From: Clitoria ternatea
Lineage: Eukaryota > Streptophyta > Magnoliopsida > Fabales > Fabaceae
Length of the DNA stretch: 64,000 nucleotides
Direction: 5' to 3'
Assembly: GCA_037962975.1 (NCBI GenBank)
Contig: CM075672.1
Location: forward strand, 53,514,501-53,578,500
How positions within the stretch are numbered: the first letter of the stretch is position 1; every line of letters starts with the position of its first letter. The translations under genes and the position numbers were made by a program. Below are positions 46,701 through 57,533 of this stretch, in pieces. The notes beneath the pieces are model-generated. The model had not been told where the DNA came from. It searched no databases and worked only from the letters and a program-made list of their open reading frames with translations.

Positions 46701-49001
46701 CTCAGTATCATGTGAGGCCTCAGAGCAATCAGATGTTTCTGTCGGCTCAATCATGAAAATAGTTTCAAGTGGGTCATTAGGAAGGGTTGATTCCTTTACC
46801 ACTTGTTCGACAAAATCCACAGTACAGCAAACATCATTATAAGGTTTTTCTAAAACATTTTTCAAGTTGAAATCAACCTTTTGGTCTCCAACAGTTAGAG
46901 ACAACTTACCATTCTTGACATCAATCACAGCACCTGCAGTTGCTAAAAATGGTCTGCCTAAAATAATAGGAATCAAAGAATCTTCGTCCATTTCAAGCAC
47001 AACAAAGTCAGCAGGTATAAAAAATTTTCCTATCTTAATAGGAACATCCTCTAAAATTCCTACAGGATATTTTACAGATCTATCAGCCAATTGTAAAGAC
47101 ATCCTAGTAGGTTTTAGCTCACCTAATCCTAACTTTTCAGCAACAGATAATGGCATTAAACTCACACTTGCTCCTAAATCACACAATGCTTTATCTATAT
47201 TCATGTCACCAATCATGCAAGGAATAGAGAAACTACCTGGATCTTGGAGCTTGGGTGGAAGTTTCTTTTGAATTAGAGCACTGCATTCTTCAGTAAGTGC
47301 AACTGTACCATCTTCCTCCAGTCTTCTTTTGTTGGACAGAATGTCCTTCAGGAACTTTGCATATGTGGGCATTTGCTGCAAAGCATCTGTAAAAGGAATA
47401 TTAATATACAATTTCTTTAAAACATCAAGGAACTTACCAAATTGTTTGTCCAACTTTGCTTTGGCTAAGCGCTGAGGAAATGGAATGGGAGGCTGATATG
47501 GCTTAACTTCCTCCTTCTTTTCTTGTGGTTTCTCTTCTTCAATTACTGGATGAGATGAAGATTCATCGACTTTCTTTTCCTCCTTTGTTGTCTTGTCAAC
47601 TGGCCCATCGTATTGAGTACCACTCCTAAGAGTGACAGCCATGGTTTGGTTAGATGGTCCAGCCTCTGGTTTCCCAGGAAATGTTCCCGGTGCTCTTTGA
47701 GAATAGGAGGCTTGTTGGGCAATTTGATTTTCCAGTATTTTGTTGTGAGTGGCAAGAGAGTCCACTTTTGAAGCCAAGTTTTTTATTGCATCAGAGAATT
47801 CATCATTTTGTTTAAGTTGAGTAGCTACAAATGTCTCCATCAAGGATTCTAGCTTTGATTTTTGTGGAATATAGGTTCCTTGTTGAGGTTTGTAGTTACT
47901 TTGGAATTGAGGTGGCCTATTTTGGAAGCCAGGTGGACCTTGTGGAGGTCTGTAGTTACCTTGATAGTTTCCACCATAGTTTCCAATAGCGTCCACCTGA
48001 TGCATTTCTTGTTCTTGATTAGGGGTCATTGCTAAATGGCAGTTTGTAGCTCCGTGTCCTGAAACACCACAAACTTCACAAACAATATTAGTAGCACCTG
48101 TTGACCCTATTTTATCAAGTTTTAATGTTAATGCTTCAACTTTGGCAGAAAGTAAGGAAAGAGCATCAACAGAGTACTTACCTGGTGTTTTAGAAGGTAA
48201 TCCTCTCTCAGAGTTCCATTGGTGAGTGTTTTGAGCTATTTCCTCGATCAGGTTCTCAGCTTCATCAACATTTTTACTCATGAAGGCTCCTCCAGCTACA
48301 GCATCTAAAGAGATCTTTTGTGTGGAAGTTAGTCCATTATAGAAAATATGGATTGTCAACCACCTTTCTATCCCATGGTGAGGACATTCTCTTAGAAACT
48401 CCCTGTATCTTTCCCAGGCTTCATACAAGGATTCATCATCTTTTTGTGAAAAATTGATGATTTATTTTCTCAGCACATCAGTCTTGTTCCTTGGGTACCA
48501 TTTATTGATAAAAGCACTGGACAATTGTTCCCAAGTTGTGATGGATCCTTCAGGAAGAGAGTATAACCACGCTCTTGCTTTATCTCTTAAGGAGAAAGGG
48601 AAAAGTCTTAAGCGAATGGCATCATTGGTGGCTCCGTTCATCTTCAGGGTGTCACAGTATTCAAGAAAGATTTGAAGGTGAAGGTTTGGATCTTCAGAGG
48701 GTAAACCTCCGAATTGGTTCTGTTGAACCATTGAGAGTAGTGAAGGCTTCAATTCAAAATTGTTAGCCTCCACTGTGGGTCTAAGGATGCTAGATCCTCT
48801 CCCATTAGTGCTTGGAGCGGCAAAATCTCTTAAGGGTCTGTGTTGGTCTGCCATTTGTTTTTCTTTTTGTTCTTTTTGTTGTTTTTGTTGTTTTCTCAAA
48901 GCTCTAAGGGTACGTTCTATCTCAGGGTCAAATCCTAAGTTTAGATCGACACTACGGCTTCTTCGCATAAATAGAAAATAAATGACAAATAAAACAAACA
49001 A
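43764..49001 (-). pseudogene. gag-pol: Athila Gag-Pol polyprotein, intact except one in-frame TAA
   Basis: One reading frame runs from 49001 to 43764, interrupted only by TAA at 48464-48462. Gag before the stop (likely start ATG 48968, MRRSRSVDL) holds FPFSLRDKARAWLYSLPEGS; after it Gag continues (ESLYEAWERYREFLRECPHHG). In the 1554-aa downstream part, approximate residues are: CCHC knuckle CEVCGVSGHGATNC 119; protease DLGAS 416; reverse transcriptase FMDDFS 830; RNase H CDAS 980; integrase zinc finger HCHSLSCGGH 1190 to CDAC 1229; DDE residues in VDFMG, SDGGSH (1318) and EVSNRE (1356). All catalytic boxes are present. The stop separates N-terminal Gag from the rest; whether it is a recent mutation or tolerated by readthrough is unknown. 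An internal start at 48428 would use TTG and is unlikely. Confidence 0.93.
48462..48464 (-). other. In-frame TAA stop in Athila gag
   Basis: The minus-strand context is CTG AGA AAA TAA ATC ATC AAT. Related Athila Gag proteins continue through this point, so one substitution (for example GAA to TAA) would explain it; that origin is inference. Confidence 0.9.
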
Positions 49002-49164
49002 TTACAAAAATAAAACAGATACACAGAATATAGAACAAAATACAAAATTACGATGAAAATAAAAATAAAAATAACAATAAAAATATTAACAAGTATGATC
49101 TAATCGAATTTCAATATTGCCGATATTTGAGGGACAACAGTCCCCGGCAACGGCGCCAAAAACT
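49002..49164 (-). other. Athila leader
   Basis: A-rich leader of about 160 bp between the primer site and gag. No uORF of note. Confidence 0.7.
49141..49158 (-). other. Primer binding site, tRNA-Asp
   Basis: The plus strand reads TCCCCGGCAACGGCGCCA, identical to the CCA-ending 3' end of plant tRNA-Asp, so the minus strand pairs with it over 18 bases. Six bases separate it from the LTR at 49165. This primer is usual for Athila elements. Confidence 0.95.
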
Positions 49165-50235
49165 TGACAGGGCCCGCAAGCGCACGGGTTATGTCGCGTA
49201 ATATAAAAGATTATCGTTCTCCACAGGGACTGTGTTCAAAGTACCAGCATATTGAAATTTAATTATCCACACAATTAATTTTTAAGGTTTTTATAAAATA
49301 AAGCACAAATTAAAGTTGCACAGAATATGAATAAAAATAAAAATAAAATTTACTTGACACTAAAAAATCAGAGTTGAGAGTATCTTGGGATTTTGGGGGA
49401 TTACGACTCTATTTTATGTTTAATGAATTTTAACTTTTCATAAATAAGAATCGAATTAAGTTTTCCAAGGCGAATTTTCCAAAAGCTAATTAATATGTTC
49501 CTCTCGGAATCCTATTAATGTACCTAACCTATGGAAAGCGCTGCTTAATCCTCAGAAAGGCCCATTATCGTTTTATGAAAATCCCTTTTATTTCCTCAAA
49601 AGAATTTTGATTACTTTCACGGTTTTACCGAGGTCACATAAAGCATTTCAAAAATCTTAGGTTTAGTTCAAAGCTTTCTGGTAAAAATAAATCTCTCGAT
49701 TCTATTTATTACCTAAATTTACTAATATACCCGTAAGTATACAGTTTTATCATTTAGGTTCTTGTTAGGAATTACTAAAAGCATTAAGCATAATTAAACT
49801 AAATGGAAAACAGAAATTTATTTAATTCCAAGTCAAAATAACATTAAAATAAAATATTATCATACCCCCTTTATCCCAAGATAATTAATTTAGCTACTCA
49901 TGAAAGGATTCAAATTCATACACATGATGGAAAAATAAAACATACAAGACATGGTAAAAAATAAAGACTTACGGGTTTCTCCAAAAGCTCAGAATAATTT
50001 ACCACTGTATTTCCTTGTTGCAATATTCCTCCACCAATTACAAATTGGAACACTCAATTTCACAATCCTCACAACTCTTACACAAAATAAAAGAAAGAAA
50101 AAGAAAATAAAAAGAGAAAGAAAATAAAACAGAGAAAGAAAACGAAAGAGAAAGGAAAGAAAAGGAATGAAGCTGATGAAGAATGGGATTCTGATCTGGA
50201 TTTTTGAATGCTTTCTCTGCTTGGATTGCTTCTCC

Positions 50236-50243
50236 TTTTATAG
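50236..50243 (-). promoter_or_regulatory. TATA box in the Athila 5' LTR (active promoter position)
   Basis: CTATAAAA on the minus strand, 713 bp inside the LTR, with the motif array upstream and a purine-rich leader downstream. Confidence 0.82.
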
Positions 50244-50380
50244 GCGAAGGAAGGGAGGAAGCCAGCTAAGAAAACGCGTTGCAAGTTGGAAACTTTCGGT
50301 GCATGTGATTTCCAGCTGTTCCAGTTGTCTCCAATTTGCGTATTTTTGTTGTTTCCAATAATTCGGCGCATGATTTCACT

Positions 50381-50645
50381 GATGAATCGATTCCTCCAGT
50401 TGATTTTTGCCTTCAAAACAGCGTGTGAATCGATTCCTAAAGGTGGGAATCGATTCCCAGCATGATGAATCGATTCCTGGCCTTCATGAATCGATTCCCA
50501 GCCTTCCAAACATCAATGAATCGATTCCTATAAGGGGGGAATCGATTCCCAGCCCTATGAATCGATTCCCAACAGCCTTGAATCGATTCCTAGCCTATGT
50601 TTCACATGGGAATCGATTCCTGTAAGGGTGAATCGATTCCTACCC
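50381..50645. repeat. GAATCGATTCC motif array (11 sites), Athila 5' LTR
   Basis: Same as the array at 41841-42105. By position relative to the TATA box it lies in U3. Confidence 0.95.
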
Positions 50646-50961
50646 TTTCCTGGAAGTGTTTTCTTGCATTTTTGAGGCGTTTTGGACAGTATAGCTCATG
50701 GTTCTTGATTGTTTTCATCCTTTGACACTTTGATCATCTTTTTGGGTTCTTGAATCCATTTTCCATTTATATTCATTCATTCTTAAAATGGATCATCAAT
50801 AATTCCAAATCTATTAATTTCTGCAAAATAAAAGTACCCGAGTAGAATACAGTGGAAAGAAAGCAAAAATCACAATAAATAAAGGAAATACAGTGCATAA
50901 TGATTAAAATCCTAAGTAAACTAAATCTAATTTATTATGTTATAAAACACTTATCAGCAGG

Positions 50962-52134
50962 ATGATCTCGCTTGGGAGAGATCACCACTCGCTTGAGCGA
51001 GTTATGCATAAAATGGCCAAACATGGGAATTTCATGTAACTTAACATACCAAACAACATTTACTACCACTTTAGCCCATCCTAAAGCATTCCTCATATTC
51101 TATTATGCATTTGTAATCATATCCACCCTTTCACACATATTAGATCTAACTTCCTATCATCCATCACACAACATTCAAACCATTCATTCAATGCATATAA
51201 ATTGAAATCATTTCCTCATACACTCCATAAAATACCTCAAATCACAATGCACATCATTCATTCATAAGAGATAACATTGTCAGACAACATGATTCATCAT
51301 CTTACATCATTTGGATCACAAATGAAAATTGGCCATACATACTAAGGTCCAATTTTCCTCCATGATCCCCTAAATCATCATCACTAATCTAGATAGTAAA
51401 ATAAGCATTCACATACATCACATGCTATACAAAATCTAGATTTTGTCGGCCAAGGCACTTCCTATACACCTATTTACCTCTTCAACCAAAATGTACTTCA
51501 AAATGTCCTCTCTCTCCACATTTGCCCTGCATCACAAATCTAAAAATAGACAACATGGGAGAGTGTGTCATATATTCCAAAGGAATGAATATGAACACCA
51601 TGTGATTATGTACATATGCATCAAAACATGTATACTTTGCATGCATATATCATTCACCATCGTAGTTATCATCATAACACCATCACATATATGTCACAAT
51701 TAAAGCAAAGTATATAAGTACACACATAATCAAGTCCCTCAACAATTGGACTATTACACAACTATTGTTTGTTATTCATATCTCTTATGTTGTCTTAATA
51801 TATTATCTCATCTTCATCACATCCATCATCATAACTCATCACTTTCGGCATACTTCTTTGCTATATGCAAATGCTCTTAAGCTAATGGATATACACAATG
51901 GAATGTCTCAATAATTGCAGATCTGACTGTGGGAATATAGACACCGATTGTGGGACTCGAGTATGATCATCCAATCATACCTCTACTGCAGTAGTAAAAT
52001 GTGTACACTTATTCTTAAATTTGCATGCATCTCAGCAATTGTTTTACTGGTACCCAAATCGCATCGCCTATCTTGCAACACCTGGTCATTTTCACCATGA
52101 CCGCGGTATACAACATATTCAACATATGGTGTTG
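50962..52134 (-). repeat. Element 3, 3' LTR, part 2
   Basis: It continues from the Athila insertion (second GCAGG at 50957-50961) and is collinear with about 62769-63943 of the right LTR, up to the solo Athila LTR. It ends with the TGTTG duplication. Confidence 0.9.
52130..52134. repeat. Target-site duplication TGTTG, left copy
   Basis: Exact repeat at 55110-55114. The empty site is seen at about 63939 in the right LTR (ATATGGTGTTGCGGGCC). Confidence 0.95.
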
Positions 52135-52374
52135 TGATAAGTGCTTTATAACACAATAAAATAGATCTAGTTTGCTTAGAATTTTAATCATTATGCACTG
52201 TATTTCCTTTATTTTATTGTGATTTTTGCTTTCTTTCCACTTTATTCTACTTGGGTATGTTATTTTGCAGAAATTAAGGTAATAAAGGGTCAATAACATG
52301 AGAAAAACGACCATAAAATGATAAAGAAACAAGAAGAACAAGCCCAAAGTAGAAAGAACTCTCTTTTTATGCTG

Positions 52375-53770
52375 AATTCTGACTCAAAATGCTAAATTCC
52401 GACTCAGAATGTTGAAATCCGACTCAAAATGACCAAATCCAAGTAGGATGACTCAGAAAGGACCCAATCCGAGTGGAATGACTCAGAATGGAGCTTTTCC
52501 GAGTGGAATATTCACTATTGGAGCAGAATCCGAGTGGAATATTCCCTGTCAAAGCCATTCCGAGTGATAAATGGCTGACTCTGTTGGAGGTTCAATGCTG
52601 AAAAGGAATAAGTCTCGGTTGGAGGTGATTCCGAGTGGAAGCTTCCTCGAGTGCGACCATTCCGAGTGAAAAAAAGGACTGATCTTCAATAAAAACTGCC
52701 CAAAGCTAATTTCGAGTGAAGGGATGCTGACGGAAGCAGGTCTGACCAGGAAACAAGTGCTTTTCTTGGCAAAAAGTTGTTCCGTGTGAATGGATTCCGA
52801 GCAGAAGAAGCCACAGAATGAACAAACTGTTGAATAAGGAGGTTTCTGAGTGGTTTCTTTCGGAGAAGATGGCATTCTCAAGCAGAACAAGGCATTTCCA
52901 AGTAGAGTCTTATCAAGCAATGAAAGATCTGACTGGGAATCAATCACACTCGGGCAGACTCTCAAGTTTCACACTAAGCCCGAGTGAGAAGTCTCCAAAG
53001 AAAGCACATCCGAGTGAGTTGGGTCAGGAAGCTGCATTTCCGAGCAAAGCAAGGCTCGGACATGGAAGAACTTCTATCAGCCAGATTCCAGAGTCTTTCA
53101 AGTCCAAATTTCTGAGTGAAAGGTATATCCGAGTGATTTGATTAACGACTGAAGGCAATTCCTATTGAAAATCAACTCCGATTCCCGAGTGAAGACAACT
53201 GACTGGGTTGATCGACGACTAAAGTGAAAAGCAAAAAGACATTTCTGAGTGTATCATTTCAAGGAATAAAGGCCGACTGAATTATTTCAAAGCAAATTCG
53301 AGTGATTCAAATTCAGAGACAGCCGAGTGAAACAGTTTGGGTGCAGATTGAATTTGTTCCGATCCTGAGTGAGTCTTCAATCAAGTCCCGAATGAATCAT
53401 CTTCAGTCGGATCCGAGTCCCTCTTCAGTCAGTTCCGAGCCATTTTTAATCAGTAATCGAGTGAAGTAATTCCGATTAAACAAAGGTCTTCCTCTCAAGC
53501 GACTCTGGTTACACTCAAGCGAGTGGCATAATATTAGAATGTGCTCGCCCAAGCGAGATTAAACACGCTCAAGCGTGAATGGGAGCCACTCGGATTATTT
53601 CCCATCTCCTTTGAACACCGACCGGTTTTCTCCTAAACACTGACCCCTCAACTCAACACCGAGCAAGATTTCACTCAGCCTTGTGAATGAACAGCAGCTT
53701 TTTCACTCGGTCTTGTGCACAAAAGGCACCTTTTTTACTCGGATTGTTTCCCACTCGGACTGAGGCACCA
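52375..53770. repeat. CCGAGTG motif array (roughly 30 sites) in the solo Athila LTR
   Basis: Variants of ATTCCGAGTGGAAT, TCCGAGTG and GACTCA recur with irregular spacing through about 1.4 kb; the fullest forms are imperfect palindromes. Near 53505-53575 several CGCTCAAGCG/CAAGCGAG sites of the element 3 type are embedded. The array ends about 220 bp upstream of the TATA box. Confidence 0.88.
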
Positions 53771-53992
53771 AATCCGAGCCAAAAATGTGAAAACCTACCT
53801 ATATTTCCACCGAATGCACTTGCTGACTTGGATTTCCACTATCCAAGTGGATGTTTGACTTATAGGGGGTGGCTGACAGCATCCAGGCTGTCTCCAAGCT
53901 GTGATGGTGGGGCGGCTGAGAAGAAGACAATTGCACCGAAAATCTCCAACTGGCAACGCGTTTTCCAAGCTGACTTCTTCCCTTCCTTTGCC

Positions 53993-54000
53993 TATAAAAG
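53993..54000 (+). promoter_or_regulatory. TATA box in the solo Athila LTR
   Basis: TATAAAAG within CTTTGCCTATAAAAGG, matching the Athila LTR flank. A 231-codon ORF across this region is low-complexity pyrimidine-rich leader, not a gene. Confidence 0.82.
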
Positions 54001-55114
54001 GGAACACGGACAGCACCACCAAGGCATAAAATTCCATAAGCTTCAATTCCTTTTCTTTCTCCTCTTTCTTTCGTTTTCTCTTTTCTTCTTCCGTCCTTCT
54101 CTTTTCTTTCTTTCTTTTTTCTTTATTTCTTTCTTCGTTCTTTTTCTTTCTTTTTCGTTTTGTTTCTCTTTCTATTTTCTTTTTCTTTATTTTATTTTAA
54201 GAGTTGTGAATTGTAAAAGTGAGTTATTTAAATTTGTAATTGGTGGAGGAATATTGCAACAAGGAATTACAGTGGTAAATTATTCTGAGCTTTTGGAGAA
54301 ACCCGTAAGTCTCTATTTTTACCATGTCTTGTATGTTTTATTTTTCCATTATTTATATGAATTTGAATTATTTCATGAGTAGCTAAATTAATTATCTTAG
54401 GATGAAAGGGGTTTGATAATATTTTATTTTAATGTTATTTTGACTTAGAATTAAATAAATTTCTGTTTTCCATTTAGTTCAATTATGCTCAATGCTTTTA
54501 GTGATTCCTAACAAGAACCTAAATGATAAAACTGTATACTTGCGGGTATATTAGTAAGTTTAGGTAATAAATAGAATCGAGAGATTTATTTTTACTGGAA
54601 AGCTTTAACTAAACCTAAGATTTTTGAGATGCTTTTTGTGACCTCGGTAAAACCATGAAAGTAATCAAAATTCTTTTGAGGAAATAAAAGGGATTTTCAT
54701 AAGACGATAATGGGCCTTTCTGAGGATTAAGCAGCGCTTTCCATAAGTTAGGTACATTAATAGGATTCCGAGAGGAACATATTAATTAGCTTTTGGAAAA
54801 TTTGCCTTGGAAAACTTAATTTGATTCTTATTTATGAAAAGTTAAAATTCATGAACATAAAATAGAGTCTTAATCTCCCAAAATCCCAAGATACTCTCAA
54901 CTCTGAATTTTAAGTGTCAAGTAAATTTTACTTTTGTATTTATTCATATTCTGTGCAACTTAATTTTGTGTTTTATTTTACGAAAACCTTAAAAATCAAT
55001 TGTGTGGATAATTAAATTTTAATATGCCGGTACTTTGAACACAGTCCGTATGGAGAACGATAATCTTTTATATTACGTGACATAACCCGTGCGCTTGCGG
55101 GCCCTGTCATGTTG

Positions 55115-56994
55115 CGGGCCAACCATGAGACATATCATGGCAGCTGTGATCCCAAGGACCACCAGGGCCACCTGCTCATCAAGAGCCACCCCCACAAGGG
55201 TCAACCACATGTGGCTACCCATAGCACAACATGGGCAGCTTCGTGACTTACACACAGAGTCACATGGGAATACAAATTGCTCGTGCACAGAGCCGCCCTC
55301 CCACTGGGCCAACCAGGGGAATCCCCTAAAATTCCAACACCGGCAGCTATGCAGTATGCCATGGATGCAAATGCAAATCATATGCATTTCTCACTCTATG
55401 CATCCTATACATGCCACTCATCATACATCATCATCAACACCATTACCAACATTTCCACAAGGCTTTTAGTGGATTTATTATTGTTGAGTTATTCTTATTA
55501 ATTTAAACATTTGTGTGGCATTACAATACTTCTCAATCAACATCATCAATAATCACATTACATTCATCATGGATACAAGCATAACTTCATATCATTGATC
55601 ATTCTACACCACCATATAGAACACCATGAATATTCTAAATGCATCAAAGCATATTGCCAAACACATTATCTACACCATACACCACATTACAATTTCTCAT
55701 ATCATTTCAAGCAAGGCTAACATGCACACCAATACATATGGCAATCAAATAACATTCAAATTCATGCATTTAGAACATAAGACTCCTCTCCTACCTTAAG
55801 AGAAGAATTCCGATTGATAAGACACACCCGCCTCGTCGCTCAGAATGGATCCTACATTAACATACATGTAAAATCCCAAATCTATCAACTATTCCAAATG
55901 CAAGTTCAATTTTAATTGACTATTATTACATCTACAACTCATAACATGCATAGATCATGTTATAGACATCATTTTTATTATTTATTAGGCTTCGGGAATT
56001 CCTTCCCATTAAGCCACATCCATTAAATTTAAGGGCTAACAACAACAATAGCCCTAACCTTCATGTAACTCCATTCATCCACATCCATGTTCATTAATGT
56101 CATACATTTCTTCATAAAACATATTCTTAAATCAACATTAACCATTTTCCCCGAATCTTAAAATTAGGGTTTTCACCAAAACCCAACCACATTCATAAAT
56201 ACATCTATCTCTCATCTCCTTCCCAATCAAAAATGCATCTACCATCATTAACCTCTCATAAATGTTCACATTTATGGCAACCCACTCTAGGGTTCAAGCA
56301 TTAATACTCTCCTTAAACACCCATGCACATGCATTACTCCCCCAACGCATAATAACACATACCCATAGCATTTAGATCAAACAAAGATGGTAGAAATAGC
56401 TTACCACACCCAAATGAAAATGAGTATCAAAAGAGGGGAGTGCCAATGAAAATGGAAAGAAGAAGAGAGGAGAAACTCCAAACTCCAAGCCTTCTTCAAC
56501 GAAAATGGAGAAGGATAGAGATGGCACCACTTTAGCTTAGGTTTTGAGAGGACAAGAGATGAAGAGAAATGAGGAAGAAGAAGAAGTGAGGTATCTCTTT
56601 AACCCTCAACATGTTCACGAAAATAATAAGAGGAGAAATGGGTTTTTGATTTACTTTTATTCCCATTCATTTAAAATTTCATCATTTTACCACTAACAGG
56701 CTCTTTATTTGGGCTCCATACTTTATCTGAAAATTATTCCGAATACACATTCAGACTCCCGATATTACTCTCAATAGCCCTGACCAATATCATCTCAATC
56801 AGAGATACTTGGTCCGACACCCATATCTCAACCGGGCTCATTTTCAGCTTAACCGGCCTCCATAAATCACCAACAGTCCCTAAAATTCTTAATTTAATTG
56901 TTTTCAATATTTTGGGGCATCAAATAACTTACATTTAATTTGTTAATATTTATTTTCTTAATTAATCCTCTAATTTAAAGTTTGGGATGTTACA
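55115..56994 (-). repeat. Element 3, 3' LTR, part 3
   Basis: It resumes CGGGCCAACC after the solo LTR and runs to GATGTTACA at 56994, the LTR edge next to the polypurine tract. It contains the CGACGAGGCGGG-type block (about 55835), the GTGGTAAGC block (56400) and purine-rich leader sequence (56440-56640). The homologous part of the right LTR lies outside the window. Confidence 0.9.
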
Positions 56995-57017
56995 ATCCAC
57001 CCCACCAAAAAGAAAAT
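56995..57017 (-). other. Polypurine tract of element 3
   Basis: The minus strand reads GGTGGGGTGGAT directly before TGTAACATCCC. Confidence 0.8.
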
Positions 57018-57024
57018 TTCGTCC

Positions 57025-57527
57025 TCAAAATTTTAACTTACTAGATTCGAATACGTCAGGATATCGTTCTCTGATGTCGTCCTCACGTTCCCATGTGAAC
57101 GTCTCCATATTTCCATATTTCCAAGCGACTTTCACCAAAGGTACCAACTTGTTCTGTAGTTTCTTCACAGAATGCTTGATGATGCGAACAGAAAGAGGAG
57201 GGATAGATAAATCTTCACGCACATCAATATTGTCCATAGGAATCACATGTAGAGGATCATGAACATATTTCCTCAACTGCGACACATGGAACACATTGTG
57301 TAGATTAGCAAGATGCGGAGAGAGTGCTATCCGATAAGCAACGTCGCCAATCCGCTCCAAAACCTCATAAGGTCCAATAAATTAGGGCTTAACTTTCCAC
57401 TTTTTAATGCCCTTCCAATCCCTTTATCGCGCGAGACCTTCAAAAATACATGATCACCCACTTGAAACTCAAGTGGTTTATGTCTTTTGTCGTAGTAACT
57501 ATTCTGTTGATCCTGAGCAATTTTCAT
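57025..57527 (-). pseudogene. Element 3 integrase tail and chromodomain-like region (frameshifted)
   Basis: Two overlapping frames hold the conserved block YYDKRHKPLEFQVGDHVFLK and, after a one-base shift, NVFHVSQLRKYVHDP, then VKVAWKYGNMETFTWERED and ERYPDVF. These match the intact Tekay C-terminus. Confidence 0.88.
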
Positions 57528-57533
57528 ATTCTC

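Larger units (their letters stand above)
40625..50956 (-). mobile_element. Complete Athila-clade Ty3/gypsy element (10.3 kb), young
   Basis: Two 1792-bp LTRs (40625-42416 and 49165-50956, offset 8540) enclose a tRNA-Asp primer site, a gag-pol frame with a single in-frame stop, and a 1.35 kb non-coding region before the 3' LTR. I saw two substitutions between the LTRs (40648/49188 and 41615/50155), so insertion was recent. It lies in the 3' LTR of element 3. No env-like ORF is recognisable, although some Athila elements have one. Confidence 0.96.
49165..50956 (-). repeat. 5' LTR of the Athila element
   Basis: 1792 bp with the same layout as the left copy: start TGATAAGTG at 50956, motif array 50645-50381, TATA at 50243-50236, GA-rich leader and a GAAACCCGTAAGTC donor-like site near 49970. 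U3 is therefore about 700 bp. Confidence 0.95.
52135..55109 (+). mobile_element. Solo Athila-type LTR inserted in the element 3 LTR (2975 bp)
   Basis: It runs TGATAAGTGC...GCCCTGTCA with TGTTG on both sides and no internal region. The first 130 bp, the TATA flank (about 53950-54010) and the last 850 bp are clearly homologous to the Athila LTRs at 40625 and 49165. In between, about 1.4 kb is a different motif array (52375-53770). It is therefore a related subfamily with an enlarged U3. Confidence 0.93.

Noticed and set aside
43764..48428. Separate protein starting at the internal TTG (48428)
   Set aside because: The frame is continuous with upstream gag except for one stop; a TTG start is not expected for plant retrotransposons.
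49141..49158. tRNA-Asp-like sequence
   Set aside because: Only the 18 bases matching the tRNA 3' end are present, next to an LTR; it is a primer site, not a tRNA gene.
53687..54382. 231-codon plus-strand ORF in the solo Athila LTR
   Set aside because: Its second half is Phe/Ser-rich translation of a pyrimidine tract around and after the TATA box, so it is untranslated leader.
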